DNA of 64,000 bases from Flavobacteriales bacterium (GTDB taxonomy: Bacteria; Bacteroidota; Bacteroidia; Flavobacteriales; Flavobacteriaceae). Position numbers and translations under genes: made by a program. Below the pieces are notes generated by a model. That model made no database searches. It worked only from the letters and a program-made list of their open reading frames with translations, and was not told the origin of the DNA. The stretch covers positions 1-64,000 of the forward strand of contig SGZF01000005.1 of the NCBI GenBank assembly GCA_004213645.1, read 5' to 3'. Shown here piece by piece: positions 15,890 to 28,455 of the stretch (positions are counted from its first letter, which is position 1; every line of letters begins with the position of its first letter).

Positions 15890-17325
15890 TGGTCCTGGAA
15901 AGATTACATATATATAACTCACTTTCAAATTCTAAGGAAAAATTTAAATCACTGAGAAAAGGTTATGTTGGAATGTATGTTTGTGGTCCTACGGTATATA
16001 GTGATGTACACCTTGGAAATTGTAGAACATTTATTTCTTTTGATGTTATATACAGGTATCTAAAGTATATAGGTAATAACGTTAGGTATGTAAGAAACAT
16101 CACAGACGTTGGACATCTTGAAGATACTGGCGAAGATAAAATCTCTAAAAAAGCAAAAGTTGAAAAGCTTGAGCCAATGGAAATTGCCCAAAAATACACT
16201 AATAGTTTTAAAGAAACACTAAAAAAATTTAATGTACTGGATCCAAGCATTGAACCAATTGCTTCAGGTCACATAACTGAGCAAATTTTGATAATTGAAG
16301 ATTTACTAAAAAAAGATCTCGCATATGAGTCAAATGGCTCTGTATATTTTGACATAAGAAAATATAATATGACAAACAGTTACGGAGTTCTTTCAGGTAG
16401 AGATCTAAAAAAAATTAAATCAAATTCAAGAAAATTAGATAGTCAAGATGATAAAAAGAATGAATACGATTTTGCACTTTGGAAAAAAGCTGATAAAAAA
16501 CATTTAATGAAATGGACTTCACCATGGGGTATAGGTTTTCCAGGGTGGCATCTAGAATGTACTGCTATGAGTAATAAATATTTAGGTGATGAATTTGATA
16601 TTCATGGAGGAGGTATTGATCTTAAATTCCCTCATCATGATTGTGAAATAGCTCAAGCTGTTGGATATACAGGAAAACAACCTGCGAAATTTTGGATTCA
16701 TACAAATATGTTGACTCTTAACAATAAGAAAATGTCCAAGTCAACTGACAATAATTTACTACCGAATGAATTATTTTCTGGAGAGAATGATTTCTTTTCA
16801 AAATCTTTTAGTCCTAATGTTATAAGGTTTTTCTTTTTACAAGCACATTACAGAAATGAACTTGATATAAGTGAAGCAGCACTAATTGCATCTGAGAAAG
16901 GATTTGTTAGATTAATGGACATGATAGAAAGGATAGAAAACATTAAATCGATTAAAAATAATAATGATAAATTATTAGGCCTTATTAAAGATTGGGAGAA
17001 TAAATGTTTTGAATGTCTTAATGATGACTTTAACACTCCTATGCTTATTGCAGAAATCTTTAATTCTTCTAAGTTAATTAACGATATTGAGAATAAAGGA
17101 GAAATTGGTGAAAGAGAAAAAAATTATTTCCTTAATATATTTGATACTTTTTTAAATAAATTACTTGGTTTAACTTTTAAGAAAACAAATTCACAAAATG
17201 ATTTAATTCTTAGTATTCTAATTAAAGTTAGAAATCAAGCTAGAAAGGATAAGAATTTTGAAATTTCTGATAAAATTAGAGATGAACTTAATCAAATAGG
17301 TATTAAACTTAATGACAACGATTAG
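15889..17325 (+). CDS. cysS: Cysteinyl-tRNA synthetase
   Basis: CysS charges tRNA-Cys. The 478-residue class I enzyme shows the zinc-site cysteine and HIGH-type motif in [14 protein letters not shown] (Cys32, His41), further zinc ligands in GWHLECTAM and HHDCEIAQA, and the KMSKS loop in [12 protein letters not shown] (around 280). Family length is normal. It overlaps folE by one base and the following yidD by 14 bp, so the cluster folE-cysS-yidD-lgt is one operon. Confidence 0.97.
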   Translation: MVLERLHIYNSLSNSKEKFKSLRKGYVGMYVCGPTVYSDVHLGNCRTFISFDVIYRYLKYIGNNVRYVRNITDVGHLEDTGEDKISKKAKVEKLEPMEIAQKYTNSFKETLKKFNVLDPSIEPIASGHITEQILIIEDLLKKDLAYESNGSVYFDIRKYNMTNSYGVLSGRDLKKIKSNSRKLDSQDDKKNEYDFALWKKADKKHLMKWTSPWGIGFPGWHLECTAMSNKYLGDEFDIHGGGIDLKFPHHDCEIAQAVGYTGKQPAKFWIHTNMLTLNNKKMSKSTDNNLLPNELFSGENDFFSKSFSPNVIRFFFLQAHYRNELDISEAALIASEKGFVRLMDMIERIENIKSIKNNNDKLLGLIKDWENKCFECLNDDFNTPMLIAEIFNSSKLINDIENKGEIGEREKNYFLNIFDTFLNKLLGLTFKKTNSQNDLILSILIKVRNQARKDKNFEISDKIRDELNQIGIKLNDND

Positions 17326-17542
17326 TAGAATTCTTGCAATACCTTTTATTTATTTAATAAAATTTTATAGATTTTTTATATCACCCTTGATAGGAAGTAA
17401 CTGCAGATATTCACCAACATGCTCGCAATATGGTATTATTGCCCTAAAAAAACACGGAGTTTTTAAAGGATTATTTTTAACATCAATAAGGATATTAAAA
17501 TGTAATTCATTATATAAAGGAGGCCACGATCCTGTGCCATAA
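17312..17542 (+). CDS. yidD: Membrane protein insertion efficiency factor YidD
   Basis: This 76-residue protein assists YidC-dependent insertion of inner membrane proteins. It has an amphipathic N-terminal helix ([17 protein letters not shown]) followed by the family block [19 protein letters not shown] and the C-terminal KGGHDPVP, with three conserved cysteines. It begins 14 bp inside cysS and lies 19 bp before lgt. The linkage to lgt and secDF fits a role in envelope protein biogenesis. Confidence 0.95.
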   Translation: MTTISRILAIPFIYLIKFYRFFISPLIGSNCRYSPTCSQYGIIALKKHGVFKGLFLTSIRILKCNSLYKGGHDPVP

Positions 17543-17561
17543 ATTATACTTATATTTAACA

Positions 17562-18413
17562 ATGATAATATCCCAAATTAATTGGTCTCCAAGTGAAACA
17601 CTTTTTGAAATTGGAGGTTTTTCTATATACATATATAGTTTAATGTTTATACTAGCATTTATTATTGGCCTCAACCTAATGAAGTCTTTCTTTATAAAAG
17701 AAAATATTGATCAAAAGTACCTTGATCCAATGCTTATATATATGGTTCTATCAATTTTTCTTGGAGCAAGACTTGGAGAAGTATTTTTTTATCAATGGGG
17801 GTACTATCAAAATCATTTAATTGAAATATTATTACCTATACAAGAGTCACCTAACTCTTCTTTCCTTGGACTAATTGACGGTTATAAATTTATTGGTTTT
17901 AGAGGTCTTGCAAGCCACGGGGCTGCAATTGGAGTTTTTATAGGCTTGTATTTATTTGTAAAGAAATATAATTTCAAGAATCTTTTATGGATTTTTGATA
18001 GACTTACTATTCCAATTTCTATTGGTGGCGCATTTGTAAGAATTGGTAACTTTTTTAATTCAGAAATATTAGGGAAATATACAGGTACCGATTGGGGAGT
18101 AATTTTTCAGAATAGAGGAGAAACTCTTCCAAGACATCCAGCTCAACTTTATGAATCTCTTGGTTATATTGTTCTTTTTGTAATTCTTTACAGACTCTAT
18201 CAATCATCTTATATTAGAGATAAAGAGGGTACTCTATCTGGATATTTTTTAATTGGACTTTGTTTTATTAGGTTTATGGTTGAGTTTGTTAAAGAAAGTC
18301 AAGGGGGTATAGAAACATTTTTACCTACTTTGTCAACAGGTCAATGGTTGAGTATTCCATTTATAATATTAGGTTTTATATTACTATTTAAAAAAAGAAA
18401 AAAACTTAGTTAG
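17562..18413 (+). CDS. lgt: Prolipoprotein diacylglyceryl transferase
   Basis: Lgt moves diacylglycerol from phosphatidylglycerol to the lipobox cysteine, the first step of lipoprotein maturation in the inner membrane. The 283-residue protein has about seven membrane segments, the conserved ARLGEVFFY and GLASHGAAIG motifs, and GGAFVRIGNFFNSEILG with the essential arginine and RHPAQLYESL. The many lipoproteins in this window depend on it. The stop region overlaps the convergent secDF gene by 8 bp. Confidence 0.97.
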   Translation: MIISQINWSPSETLFEIGGFSIYIYSLMFILAFIIGLNLMKSFFIKENIDQKYLDPMLIYMVLSIFLGARLGEVFFYQWGYYQNHLIEILLPIQESPNSSFLGLIDGYKFIGFRGLASHGAAIGVFIGLYLFVKKYNFKNLLWIFDRLTIPISIGGAFVRIGNFFNSEILGKYTGTDWGVIFQNRGETLPRHPAQLYESLGYIVLFVILYRLYQSSYIRDKEGTLSGYFLIGLCFIRFMVEFVKESQGGIETFLPTLSTGQWLSIPFIILGFILLFKKRKKLS

Positions 18414-21333
18414 TAACTTTGTTTTTAAATGAGTCAAACATTATTGGAGTTGCAATAAAAACAGAAGAATATGTTCCAACCATAACTCCTATTATTAGTG
18501 CAAACATAAATCCTCTAATTGATTCACCACCAAAAATAAAAATTGCTGTAAGTACTATTAAAGTTGTTAGCGAAGTGTTAAGAGTTCTACTTAAAGTGCT
18601 ATTAAGAGCAGTATTTACAGTTACTTCATTATCCCAGGATTTATGAATCCTGAAGAACTCTCTAATTCTATCGAAAACAACAACAGTGTCATTTAAAGAA
18701 TAACCTATTACAGTTAATAGAGCTGCAATAAAAGCTTGATTAATTTCCATATTAAATGGCATTATCTTGTATGTCAAAGAGAAAATACCTAGAACTATTA
18801 AGACATCATGAAAAACAGCAGAAACAGCCCCTAAAGAAAATTGCCATCTTTGGAATCTTATTAATATATAGAAAAAAACAATTATAAGAGAACCAAAGAT
18901 TGCCCATACAGAATTTTGTTTAATATCATCGGCAATTGTAGGACCAACTTTAATACTTGACATTATCCCAACATTCTCGCCTGACCTGAATTCTTCAAGA
19001 GATAAAGGAGTATTATATTGGTCCTTTAGATTATCAAAGAGAATATTTTTTATCTCATTGTCAACAACAAGACCCTCCTCATCAACTTTATATTTTGTAG
19101 TAATTTTTAGCTGATTAGATGCGCCAAAAGTTTTAACCTCAGCACTTCCAAAAGCATCATTTAAAGTAGATTCAATATCAGAGGACTTAACCTCCTTGTC
19201 GAATCTAACTATGTATGATCTTCCACCTAAAAAATCAACACCTTGATTTAAACCTTGAATAAATAAAGAGCTTATACTTATTAAAACTAGAGTAGCAGAA
19301 ACCAAATAAGTAGCTTTTCTTTTTCCTAAAAATTTAATCTTTAAATTACTGAATAGATCCTTTGTTGTTTTAGTTGAAAATGAAAGCTTTCCAGATTTGA
19401 ATACTTTGTTATCAATTAAGAGTCTTGTAATAAATATTGCAGTAAACAAGGAGGTTGCTATACCTATAAGCAATGTTGTAGCAAAACCTTTTATTGGACC
19501 TGTACCAAAAATATATAAAACCAAAGCTGTAAGACCTGTAGTGATATTAGCATCTAAAATTGATGATAAAGCATTATTGAAGCCATCATTTATAGATTGT
19601 TTTAATCCTTTTTCCTTCCTAAGCTCCTCTCTAACTCTTTCAAAAATAAGAACATTTGCATCTACGGAAATACCTATTGTAAGGACTATACCTGCAATAC
19701 CAGGAAGAGTTAAAACTGCACCTAAACCTGCTAGTATTCCGAAAATTAAAACAATATTCAGAATTAATGCTATATCAGCAAAAACCCCTGATGGGCCATA
19801 ATAGAATATCATCCATAACAAAACAAATACTAAAGCGATTAAGAAAGAATATACTCCACTATCAATTGCTTCCTGACCTAAGGATGGTCCAACTACTTCT
19901 GACTGGATAATAGAGGCTGAAGCTGGAAGTTTTCCTGCTCTTAAAACATTTGCTAAATCAATAGCTTCATTAAGATCAAAATCGCCTGTAATTTCTGATC
20001 TTCCACCACTTATTGCACCTCTTGTAACTCCAGGAGCTGAATAAACTATATCATCTAAAACTATTGCAATATTCGAGTTTTGTGTGTAGGCTACTCCTGT
20101 TAAATTTTCCCATACTCTTGCACCTTGAGCATTCATTTGCATTGATACAGCAGCATTACCGACAGCATCATAGCTCTGAGAAGCGTCAACTACAACACCA
20201 CCACTTAACGGAGATTGGTCCTCTCTATTTGATTTAATAGCGTAAAGACTAGTTAAACCGTCTTGATCCTCTTTACCCCACAAGAATTTTGCATACCTGT
20301 AATCTCTTGGTAAAAGCTTTCTTACTTCAGGTTTAGTCAAATATGAATTAACTAAATCTTGATCTCTTGGTAAAAACCTTGCAATTATTGGTCCACCTTG
20401 ATAACTATATGCTCTTACAAGACTAATAAGAGGATTAGATCTTTTTTGAATTGAGTCTGCAGATTGCTCAACTTCAGATAAAAGATCATCAATATCTGAT
20501 TCAGTTGATTCAGTTGATGTGTTTTCAATTTCAATAGAAGCTAGATATTGATCTGCACTAACTATAAAATTTAATAAATCATCATTTTTAAAGGTTTCCC
20601 AGAACTCTAACTGAGCAGTACTCTGTAATAAATTTTGAATCCTATCTACATCTTTAGCACCTGGTAATTCAATTAATATCCTTCCAGATGTTCCAAGTCT
20701 TTGGATATTTGGTTGAGTTACACCAAATTTATCAATACGTTTTCTTAGTACTTCAAAAGCTGAAACAATTGATTCATCAACTTTAGTTCTAATAATAGAT
20801 TTCATATCATCATCTGAAGTATCAAATGAAACATCAGAGCTTAGAGTTCTATTTCCAAAAATTTCAGGAGAAATTAATCTTGTTGGATCAGAGTTCGAAT
20901 CAAATGCATCAAAGAAGGACTCTAAATAAGTCTGGTCAGATTGCTTTTGTAATTCATCAGCATCATCAAGAGATTGATTAAATTTTTCGTTTACAGAGCT
21001 TTCTGATAGACCCTTCAATAAGTCCTTTATTGAAATTTGAAGAATTACATTAATTCCACCCTTTAGGTCTAAACCTTGATTTAATTCTTTTTGTTTAGCA
21101 TCATTGTAAGATGAATACATTAAAACGGGGAGATCTCCAATAGAATCGAGAAATCTTACCTCTTCACTCTCTCTTTTTTCAGCAAAAGAAATCTCATCTT
21201 CAGATATTTTATCAATTGCTGCATTTTTAGCTTTATTCTCAAGTGTTGAAGAGATAAAAGTAAAAGATAATTGGTAGACACTAACAATACCAAATAAAAT
21301 TGCAAAAGTTTTAATTAGAGAGTTTCCTTGCAT
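18406..21333 (-). CDS. secDF: SecDF fusion protein translocase subunit
   Basis: SecDF uses the proton gradient to help complete export through SecYEG. At 975 residues it is a natural fusion: SecD first (signal-anchor, the P1 domain, then DLKGGINVILQ near the start and GISVDANVLIFERVREEL in the membrane part) and SecF second (GVDFLGGRSYIVRF, then SLNDTVVVFDRIRE). Fused SecDF is usual in Bacteroidota. The periplasmic region contains an acidic Ser/Thr/Glu/Asp stretch (about residues 270-290). It is convergent with lgt and downstream of mdh, with its promoter in the end of mdh. Confidence 0.97.
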   Translation of the reverse strand: MQGNSLIKTFAILFGIVSVYQLSFTFISSTLENKAKNAAIDKISEDEISFAEKRESEEVRFLDSIGDLPVLMYSSYNDAKQKELNQGLDLKGGINVILQISIKDLLKGLSESSVNEKFNQSLDDADELQKQSDQTYLESFFDAFDSNSDPTRLISPEIFGNRTLSSDVSFDTSDDDMKSIIRTKVDESIVSAFEVLRKRIDKFGVTQPNIQRLGTSGRILIELPGAKDVDRIQNLLQSTAQLEFWETFKNDDLLNFIVSADQYLASIEIENTSTESTESDIDDLLSEVEQSADSIQKRSNPLISLVRAYSYQGGPIIARFLPRDQDLVNSYLTKPEVRKLLPRDYRYAKFLWGKEDQDGLTSLYAIKSNREDQSPLSGGVVVDASQSYDAVGNAAVSMQMNAQGARVWENLTGVAYTQNSNIAIVLDDIVYSAPGVTRGAISGGRSEITGDFDLNEAIDLANVLRAGKLPASASIIQSEVVGPSLGQEAIDSGVYSFLIALVFVLLWMIFYYGPSGVFADIALILNIVLIFGILAGLGAVLTLPGIAGIVLTIGISVDANVLIFERVREELRKEKGLKQSINDGFNNALSSILDANITTGLTALVLYIFGTGPIKGFATTLLIGIATSLFTAIFITRLLIDNKVFKSGKLSFSTKTTKDLFSNLKIKFLGKRKATYLVSATLVLISISSLFIQGLNQGVDFLGGRSYIVRFDKEVKSSDIESTLNDAFGSAEVKTFGASNQLKITTKYKVDEEGLVVDNEIKNILFDNLKDQYNTPLSLEEFRSGENVGIMSSIKVGPTIADDIKQNSVWAIFGSLIIVFFYILIRFQRWQFSLGAVSAVFHDVLIVLGIFSLTYKIMPFNMEINQAFIAALLTVIGYSLNDTVVVFDRIREFFRIHKSWDNEVTVNTALNSTLSRTLNTSLTTLIVLTAIFIFGGESIRGFMFALIIGVMVGTYSSVFIATPIMFDSFKNKVTN

Positions 21334-21352
21334 GATATTTTTTTAACGGTAG

Positions 21353-21383
21353 CAAATATAGCATTTGAATATTGAACAGACAA
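21353..21383 (-). promoter_or_regulatory. Promoter of secDF (TTG, 20-base spacer, TATATTTG)
   Basis: On the minus strand TTG (21381-21383) and TATATTTG (21353-21360) are separated by 20 bases, close to the Bacteroidota ideal. The -7 box ends 19 bases before the secDF ATG. The -33 element begins only a few bases past the mdh stop. Confidence 0.7.
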
Positions 21384-21389
21384 CTTTAT

Positions 21390-22322
21390 CTATATTAAAC
21401 CATTAAGAGCTGAATTCGTTTGTTTTACAGCCTTTACACTATTCTTAAACATTTCTAACTCCTTTTTATTTAAATCTAAATTTACAACACCTTCAAAACC
21501 ATTATTACCAATAATTGCTGGGACTCCTATACATATATCATTACTATCATATTCGCCATCTAAATAAACTGAACAAGGCAATATCTCTTTAGTATCGTTT
21601 ACAATTGCATCAACCAAGTATGAAACTGATGCGCCTGGAGCATACCAAGCAGATGTTCCTAAAAGCTTAGTTAAAGTAGCTCCACCAACCATTGTATCTG
21701 AGGCAATTTTTAATAATTCCTCTTTTGACAGAATATCTGATAAAAGCTCATTTTTATATTTTGCAAGAGAAGTTAATGGGATCATTGTAGTATCACCATG
21801 ACCTCCAATAACCATTGCATCAATATCATGTTGATTATAATTTGTTAATCTTGAAATATAAGTCTTAAAACGTGAACTATCAAGGATACCACCCATTCCT
21901 ATTATTTGATTCTTAGGAATATCAAAAGATTTGTTTACTAAGTAAGTCATCGTATCCATAGGATTAGAAACGACAATAATAACAGCATTTGGAGAATATT
22001 TTAGAAGGTTTTCAGAAACTGATTTAACAATACCAGCATTTATACCTATTAATTCTTCTCTTGTCATCCCAGGTTTTCTTGGAATACCTGAAGTTATAAT
22101 AACAACACTACTGTTAGCGGTCTTAGAATAGTCATTAGTAACTCCTAATACTTTGGAACTAAAACCAAGAGTACTCATGGTCTGAGTGAGATCAAGTGCC
22201 TTTCCTTCAGCGAAACCTTCTTTAATATCGAGAAGAACAATCTCTTCAACTATTTCTTTTATTAGAATATATTCTGCACAAGATGAACCTACGTTACCTG
22301 CACCTACAATAGTTACTTTCAT
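21390..22322 (-). CDS. mdh: Malate dehydrogenase
   Basis: Mdh oxidises malate to oxaloacetate with NAD in the citric acid cycle. The 310-residue LDH-like protein starts with the NAD motif VGAGNVGSSCAE, has the acidic residue ending strand 2 (LLDIKEG, NAD preference), the substrate arginines in GIPRKPGMTREE, VSNPMDTMTY, and the catalytic histidine in IGGHGDTTMIP. This is the LDH-like type 3 form used by Bacteroidota. It sits two bases downstream of gyrB on the same strand. Confidence 0.96.
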   Translation of the reverse strand: MKVTIVGAGNVGSSCAEYILIKEIVEEIVLLDIKEGFAEGKALDLTQTMSTLGFSSKVLGVTNDYSKTANSSVVIITSGIPRKPGMTREELIGINAGIVKSVSENLLKYSPNAVIIVVSNPMDTMTYLVNKSFDIPKNQIIGMGGILDSSRFKTYISRLTNYNQHDIDAMVIGGHGDTTMIPLTSLAKYKNELLSDILSKEELLKIASDTMVGGATLTKLLGTSAWYAPGASVSYLVDAIVNDTKEILPCSVYLDGEYDSNDICIGVPAIIGNNGFEGVVNLDLNKKELEMFKNSVKAVKQTNSALNGLI

Positions 22323-22324
22323 AA

Positions 22325-24274
<1,950 letters not shown>

Positions 24275-24365
24275 TTAAGTATAAATATGTTGTAATAAAT
24301 ATACTAAAAATCGTAGGGTTAAATGTGCTGAAACAGTCAGTATTTAAAGTAAACTTATCAACATA

Positions 24366-26033
24366 TTATTCATAAGATTCATTATGAATATTTGATATGG
24401 ATCTACCGCTTGGATCATTCATATTTTTGAAAGTTTCATCCCATTCTAAAGCAGCTGGAGTACTACATGCAACAGATGGTACAGATGGAACAGATTTAGC
24501 AGCTGTATCACTTGGGAAATGATCATTAAATATTGATCTGTAATAATATTCTTCTTTATTTCGAGGGGTGTTAACTGGAAAAATTTTTGATGCATTTTTA
24601 AGGTCTGAATCACTGACTTCGCCATTAACTAATTCTTTTAAACTATCAATCCATGAATAACCCACACCATCTGAAAATTGTTCTTTTTGTCTCCAAAGAA
24701 CACTCTCTGGAAGATAGTCTTTAAAGGCTTCTCTTAAAACCCATTTTTCAATTCTCCCATTTTTAATCATCTTGTCTTCTGGGTTTATACCCATTGCAAC
24801 ATCGATAAATTCTTTATCTAAAAATGGGACTCTTCCTTCTATTCCCCATGCAGCAAGCGATTTATTTGCTCTTAAGCAATCATATTGATGAAGTTTGTCT
24901 AATTTCCTAACTGTTTCATCATGAAACTCTTTTGAGTTAGGTGCTTTGTGAAAGTATAGGTATCCACCAAAGAGTTCATCAGCTCCTTCTCCAGATAGGA
25001 CCATCTTAATTCCTAAAGATTTAATAGCTCTAGCCATCAAGTACATTGGAGTTGAAGCTCTTACAGTGGTAATATCATAAGTCTCAAGATGATAGATAAC
25101 ATCTCTAATTGCATCAACACCTTCTTGAATAGTAAAATTAATTTCATGATGAATAGTTCCAATATGATCAGCTACAATTTTTGCAGCTTTCAGATCAGGA
25201 GCATCCTTCAAACCAACTGAAAATGAGTGCAATTGAGGCCACCATGCATCTTGGTTATCATTAGATTCAATCCTTTTTGATGCAAACTTTTTAGCTAATG
25301 CAGAGGTTATTGATGAATCTAAGCCACCAGACAATAAAACTCCATATGGAACATCACTCATAAGTTGTCTTTTAACAGCTGAGGATAATGAATCATGTAT
25401 TGCCTTTATTGAGGTTTTTGCATTTTTAACAGCGTCATAAGAAGTCCATTCAGGGTTGTACCATTTATTTAATAATCTTGAATCACTTTCAAAAAAATGA
25501 CCAGGAGGAAAAAGTTCTATTTTTGAGCAAACACCTTCAAGAGATTTAAGTTCGGAAGAGACATAAAAAACATCATTTTGATCCCACCCCATGTATAAAG
25601 GAATAATACCCATATGATCTCTAGCGATTATATATTTATTTGTAGAGGAGTCATAAAGAGCAAAAGCAAAAATTCCATTTAAATCATTTAGAAAATCAAT
25701 ACCTTTTTTTTCATAAAGAGCTAGTATAACCTCACAATCTGATTTTGTTTTATAGTTATATTCAGGTACTTGAGAATCTCTAAGTGATATATGGTTGTAT
25801 ATTTCACCATTTACTGCAATTACTTTTTTACCATCATCAGAAATAATAGGCTGCTTTCCAGATGTAGGGTCAACAATTGCTAATCTTTCATGAGCTAGGA
25901 TTGCATTTTCTGATGAGTATATACCACTCCAGTCTGGACCTCTGTGTCTTAGCTTTTGAGACATCTTAAGTACATTAGATCTAATCTCGTTTTTATCACC
26001 TTTTATGTCAAAGGCACAAACAATTCCACACAT
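24366..26033 (-). CDS. asnB: Asparagine synthase, glutamine-hydrolysing
   Basis: AsnB makes asparagine from aspartate, using ammonia released from glutamine. The N-terminal nucleophile Cys2 (MCGIVCAFD) defines the glutaminase domain, with RHRGPDWSG and NGEIYNH. The synthetase domain carries the ATP-pyrophosphatase loop LSGGLDSSIT and LSGEGADELFGGY. The 555-residue length matches the E. coli-type enzyme. It lies 5 bp downstream of the amidohydrolase gene on the same strand. Confidence 0.96.
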   Translation of the reverse strand: MCGIVCAFDIKGDKNEIRSNVLKMSQKLRHRGPDWSGIYSSENAILAHERLAIVDPTSGKQPIISDDGKKVIAVNGEIYNHISLRDSQVPEYNYKTKSDCEVILALYEKKGIDFLNDLNGIFAFALYDSSTNKYIIARDHMGIIPLYMGWDQNDVFYVSSELKSLEGVCSKIELFPPGHFFESDSRLLNKWYNPEWTSYDAVKNAKTSIKAIHDSLSSAVKRQLMSDVPYGVLLSGGLDSSITSALAKKFASKRIESNDNQDAWWPQLHSFSVGLKDAPDLKAAKIVADHIGTIHHEINFTIQEGVDAIRDVIYHLETYDITTVRASTPMYLMARAIKSLGIKMVLSGEGADELFGGYLYFHKAPNSKEFHDETVRKLDKLHQYDCLRANKSLAAWGIEGRVPFLDKEFIDVAMGINPEDKMIKNGRIEKWVLREAFKDYLPESVLWRQKEQFSDGVGYSWIDSLKELVNGEVSDSDLKNASKIFPVNTPRNKEEYYYRSIFNDHFPSDTAAKSVPSVPSVACSTPAALEWDETFKNMNDPSGRSISNIHNESYE

Positions 26034-26038
26034 ATTGA

Positions 26039-27664
26039 TTAATTATATCTTCTGTTAAATACTAACTCGCCATTTACAAAAGTTGCGACTACATTAGTTT
26101 GAGGTATTCTTAACTCTGCAGATCTAATTATATCATTGTCCAAAATAATAAAATCAGCATCTTTACCGATTTCGATACTTCCTTTTTCGTTTTCTTCAAA
26201 ATTTGCAAAAGCACCATGAATTGTCATTGCTAAAATAGCATCTCCCCTAGAAATACTATTATCCATCTGAAAGCCATCATCAGGATAACCATCTATATCT
26301 TTTCTAACCACTGCTGAATAAAATGTCATAATTGGGTTTATGTCTTCAACAGGAAAATCAGTTCCAAAGGCAATTACTGAGGACTGATCTAAAAGCTTTT
26401 TATATGCGTATGCATTCTGAGCCCTATTCTTTCCAATTCTATCATACAGCCAATACATATCACTTGTAGCATGAGTTGGTTGAACAGATGGAATTATTTT
26501 TTGATTGAATAATTCAATATCATCTTCAGTTATTACTTGAGCATGTTCTATTCTCCATCTAGGGTCTCTATAATTAAACAATGCATCACCATAAGCTTCC
26601 AAAACAATTCTATTAGCATTATCTCCGATTGCATGAGTATTCATTTGAAATGGAGTTCCAGATAATTTAAATGCTAAACTTTTGATTGAATCAATTGGAG
26701 TTCTAATTATCCCAAAGTATCCCTTTTTATCTGAATATTCATCAATCATACTTGCACCTCTTGAGCCTAAAGCTCCGTCTGCATAAACTTTAACAGATCT
26801 CACATTTAGTCTTTCAGTTTTATATGGGCCTTTTTCTATAAAGTAATTCACATCTTTATAGTTGTTCTCTATCATTGCATAGATTTTTATTTTTAAAATA
26901 CCAGCCTTTTGAAGACTATCAATTAATTCAATTTGATCTCTTGAAATACCAGCCTCTGAAATAGTAGTTAATCCATTTTCAAATGCAATATCTTGTGCAG
27001 ACAATAAAGCTTTGATTGATTCATCTTTTGTTGGATCAGGAATTACATTATCTACTAACCTCATCGCGTTATCTATGAGAACTCCTGTTAATTTTCCATT
27101 TACTTTAATAAATTCTCCACCGTCAATCTCAGAATTTTCATCAATTCCTGCTACAGATAAAGCATAATCATTAACCAGGTATGCATGACCATCAATTCTT
27201 CTTAAAATAACCGCTTTATCTGGAAACTCTTTATTTAACAACTCATTGGTAGGGAAAGATTTAACAGCCCAATCATTTTGATCCCATCCTCTTCCAATAA
27301 TAAACTTCTTGTCTTTTAGTTTATCATAATCAATAACTCTATTAATGATGTCTCTTAAGCTTGTTGTATTATTTAAATTTACTTGATCAGTAAAAAAACC
27401 AAGATTATAAAAATGAGCATGAGAATCAATAAAACCAGGAAAAACTGGAAGACCTTCGGCGTTTACAATATTAGATGAGGAGTATTTTGTTGTGACTGAG
27501 TCGTCACCAATATATATAAACTTACCATCTTTAACTGCAAAAGAAGTAGCTTTTGTATTACTAACATCAGATGTGTAAATTTCTGCATTGTAAACAATGA
27601 GATCTACATTTTCAGAACAAGATGTTAATGTTAGGACAAAAAGAAATATAATTTTTTTACTCAT
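26039..27664 (-). CDS. YtcJ-type amidohydrolase, lipoprotein
   Basis: This 541-residue protein belongs to the metal-dependent amidohydrolase superfamily, YtcJ/Amidohydro_3 branch. It starts with a signal peptide and lipobox (LTLTSC), then the N-terminal beta sandwich (IVYNAEIYTSD), the metal motif DSHAHFYNLG, RRIDGHAY, and GTDFPVEDINP near the end. The substrate is unknown; related proteins hydrolyse amides or formamides. I start at ATG 27664; the longer in-frame extension begins with a TTG that belongs to the -7 box of the promoter. It is co-transcribed with asnB. Confidence 0.88.
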   Translation of the reverse strand: MSKKIIFLFVLTLTSCSENVDLIVYNAEIYTSDVSNTKATSFAVKDGKFIYIGDDSVTTKYSSSNIVNAEGLPVFPGFIDSHAHFYNLGFFTDQVNLNNTTSLRDIINRVIDYDKLKDKKFIIGRGWDQNDWAVKSFPTNELLNKEFPDKAVILRRIDGHAYLVNDYALSVAGIDENSEIDGGEFIKVNGKLTGVLIDNAMRLVDNVIPDPTKDESIKALLSAQDIAFENGLTTISEAGISRDQIELIDSLQKAGILKIKIYAMIENNYKDVNYFIEKGPYKTERLNVRSVKVYADGALGSRGASMIDEYSDKKGYFGIIRTPIDSIKSLAFKLSGTPFQMNTHAIGDNANRIVLEAYGDALFNYRDPRWRIEHAQVITEDDIELFNQKIIPSVQPTHATSDMYWLYDRIGKNRAQNAYAYKKLLDQSSVIAFGTDFPVEDINPIMTFYSAVVRKDIDGYPDDGFQMDNSISRGDAILAMTIHGAFANFEENEKGSIEIGKDADFIILDNDIIRSAELRIPQTNVVATFVNGELVFNRRYN

Positions 27665-27676
27665 AAAAATAAAATA

Positions 27677-27707
27677 CAAATTAAATCAAATGATACATAT
27701 CAAACAA
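27677..27707 (-). promoter_or_regulatory. Promoter of amidohydrolase-asnB (TTG, 20-base spacer, TTAATTTG)
   Basis: On the minus strand TTG (27705-27707) is followed after 20 bases by TTAATTTG (27677-27684), one mismatch from TAnnTTTG. It ends 12 bases before the ATG. Confidence 0.5.
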
Positions 27708-27773
27708 AAAAAAACTAAATAATATTTAACAATTTAATATTACAATTATTTATTAATTTGGCATTGATAAAAT

Positions 27774-28448
27774 ATGTTAGTTGTTGAAATAAAAAATACA
27801 TCAATTTCAATTAATTCAATTAATGTTCTGACAGATATTAATTTTGAATTAAAAAAAGGTGATATGAAGTTTTTAATAGGTAAAACTGGAAGTGGGAAAA
27901 CAACCTTTATTAACTCTATTTTTGGAAACCTTACTCCTTCTAAATCTGATTTATTTAACGTTTTAGATTTCAATATAAATAATATTACTAATAATGACAT
28001 ACCCTTTTTGAGAAGAAAAATTGGATTTGTATTTCAAGACTTTAAACTCCTTAATGATAGAAGCATATATGAAAATTTAAAGTTTGTGCTTGAAGCTACT
28101 GGATGGACAAATTTAGACGAAATTAACAATCAAATTGATAAAGTACTTAAACTTGTGGGTTTTAATAATCCACTTGATAAATTTCCTGATGAATTATCAG
28201 GAGGTGAACAACAAAGAGTTGCAATTGCGAGATCAATGTTAAATGAGCCTGAACTTATAATCGCTGATGAACCAACAGGTAATTTAGATCCTGAAACTAG
28301 TTCTGAAATAATATCTTTATTCAAAAAACTTAATTCAATGGGAACATCAATGATAATTGCTACGCACGATTATAATTTAATTCTAAAATTAGAAGGTCAG
28401 GTATATAAATGTGAAGATGGTAGTATATTTGAAGTAAAACGAAAATAA
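27774..28448 (+). CDS. FtsE-like ABC ATP-binding protein
   Basis: This 224-residue cytoplasmic ATPase has Walker A GKTGSGKTTF, Q-loop FVFQDFKLL, signature LSGGEQQRVAIARSM, Walker B LIIADEPTGNLD and the switch ATHD. The VLTDINFELKKGD start and the length resemble FtsE, the ATPase that with FtsX controls peptidoglycan hydrolases at the septum. Bacteroidota FtsE is often mislabelled as a phosphonate transporter subunit. No ftsX-like permease is adjacent; kdsA follows 7 bp later. FtsE is likely but not proven. A TTAATTTG box lies 13 bases before the ATG. Confidence 0.82.
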   Translation: MLVVEIKNTSISINSINVLTDINFELKKGDMKFLIGKTGSGKTTFINSIFGNLTPSKSDLFNVLDFNINNITNNDIPFLRRKIGFVFQDFKLLNDRSIYENLKFVLEATGWTNLDEINNQIDKVLKLVGFNNPLDKFPDELSGGEQQRVAIARSMLNEPELIIADEPTGNLDPETSSEIISLFKKLNSMGTSMIIATHDYNLILKLEGQVYKCEDGSIFEVKRK

Positions 28449-28455
28449 TTTTAAT

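Noticed and set aside
19397-19801. 134-codon open frame opposite secDF
   Set aside because: Antisense to conserved SecD membrane segments; no start context or homology.
27665-27679. TTG start of the amidohydrolase
   Set aside because: It overlaps the -7 box TTAATTTG; the ATG at 27664 precedes a good signal peptide.
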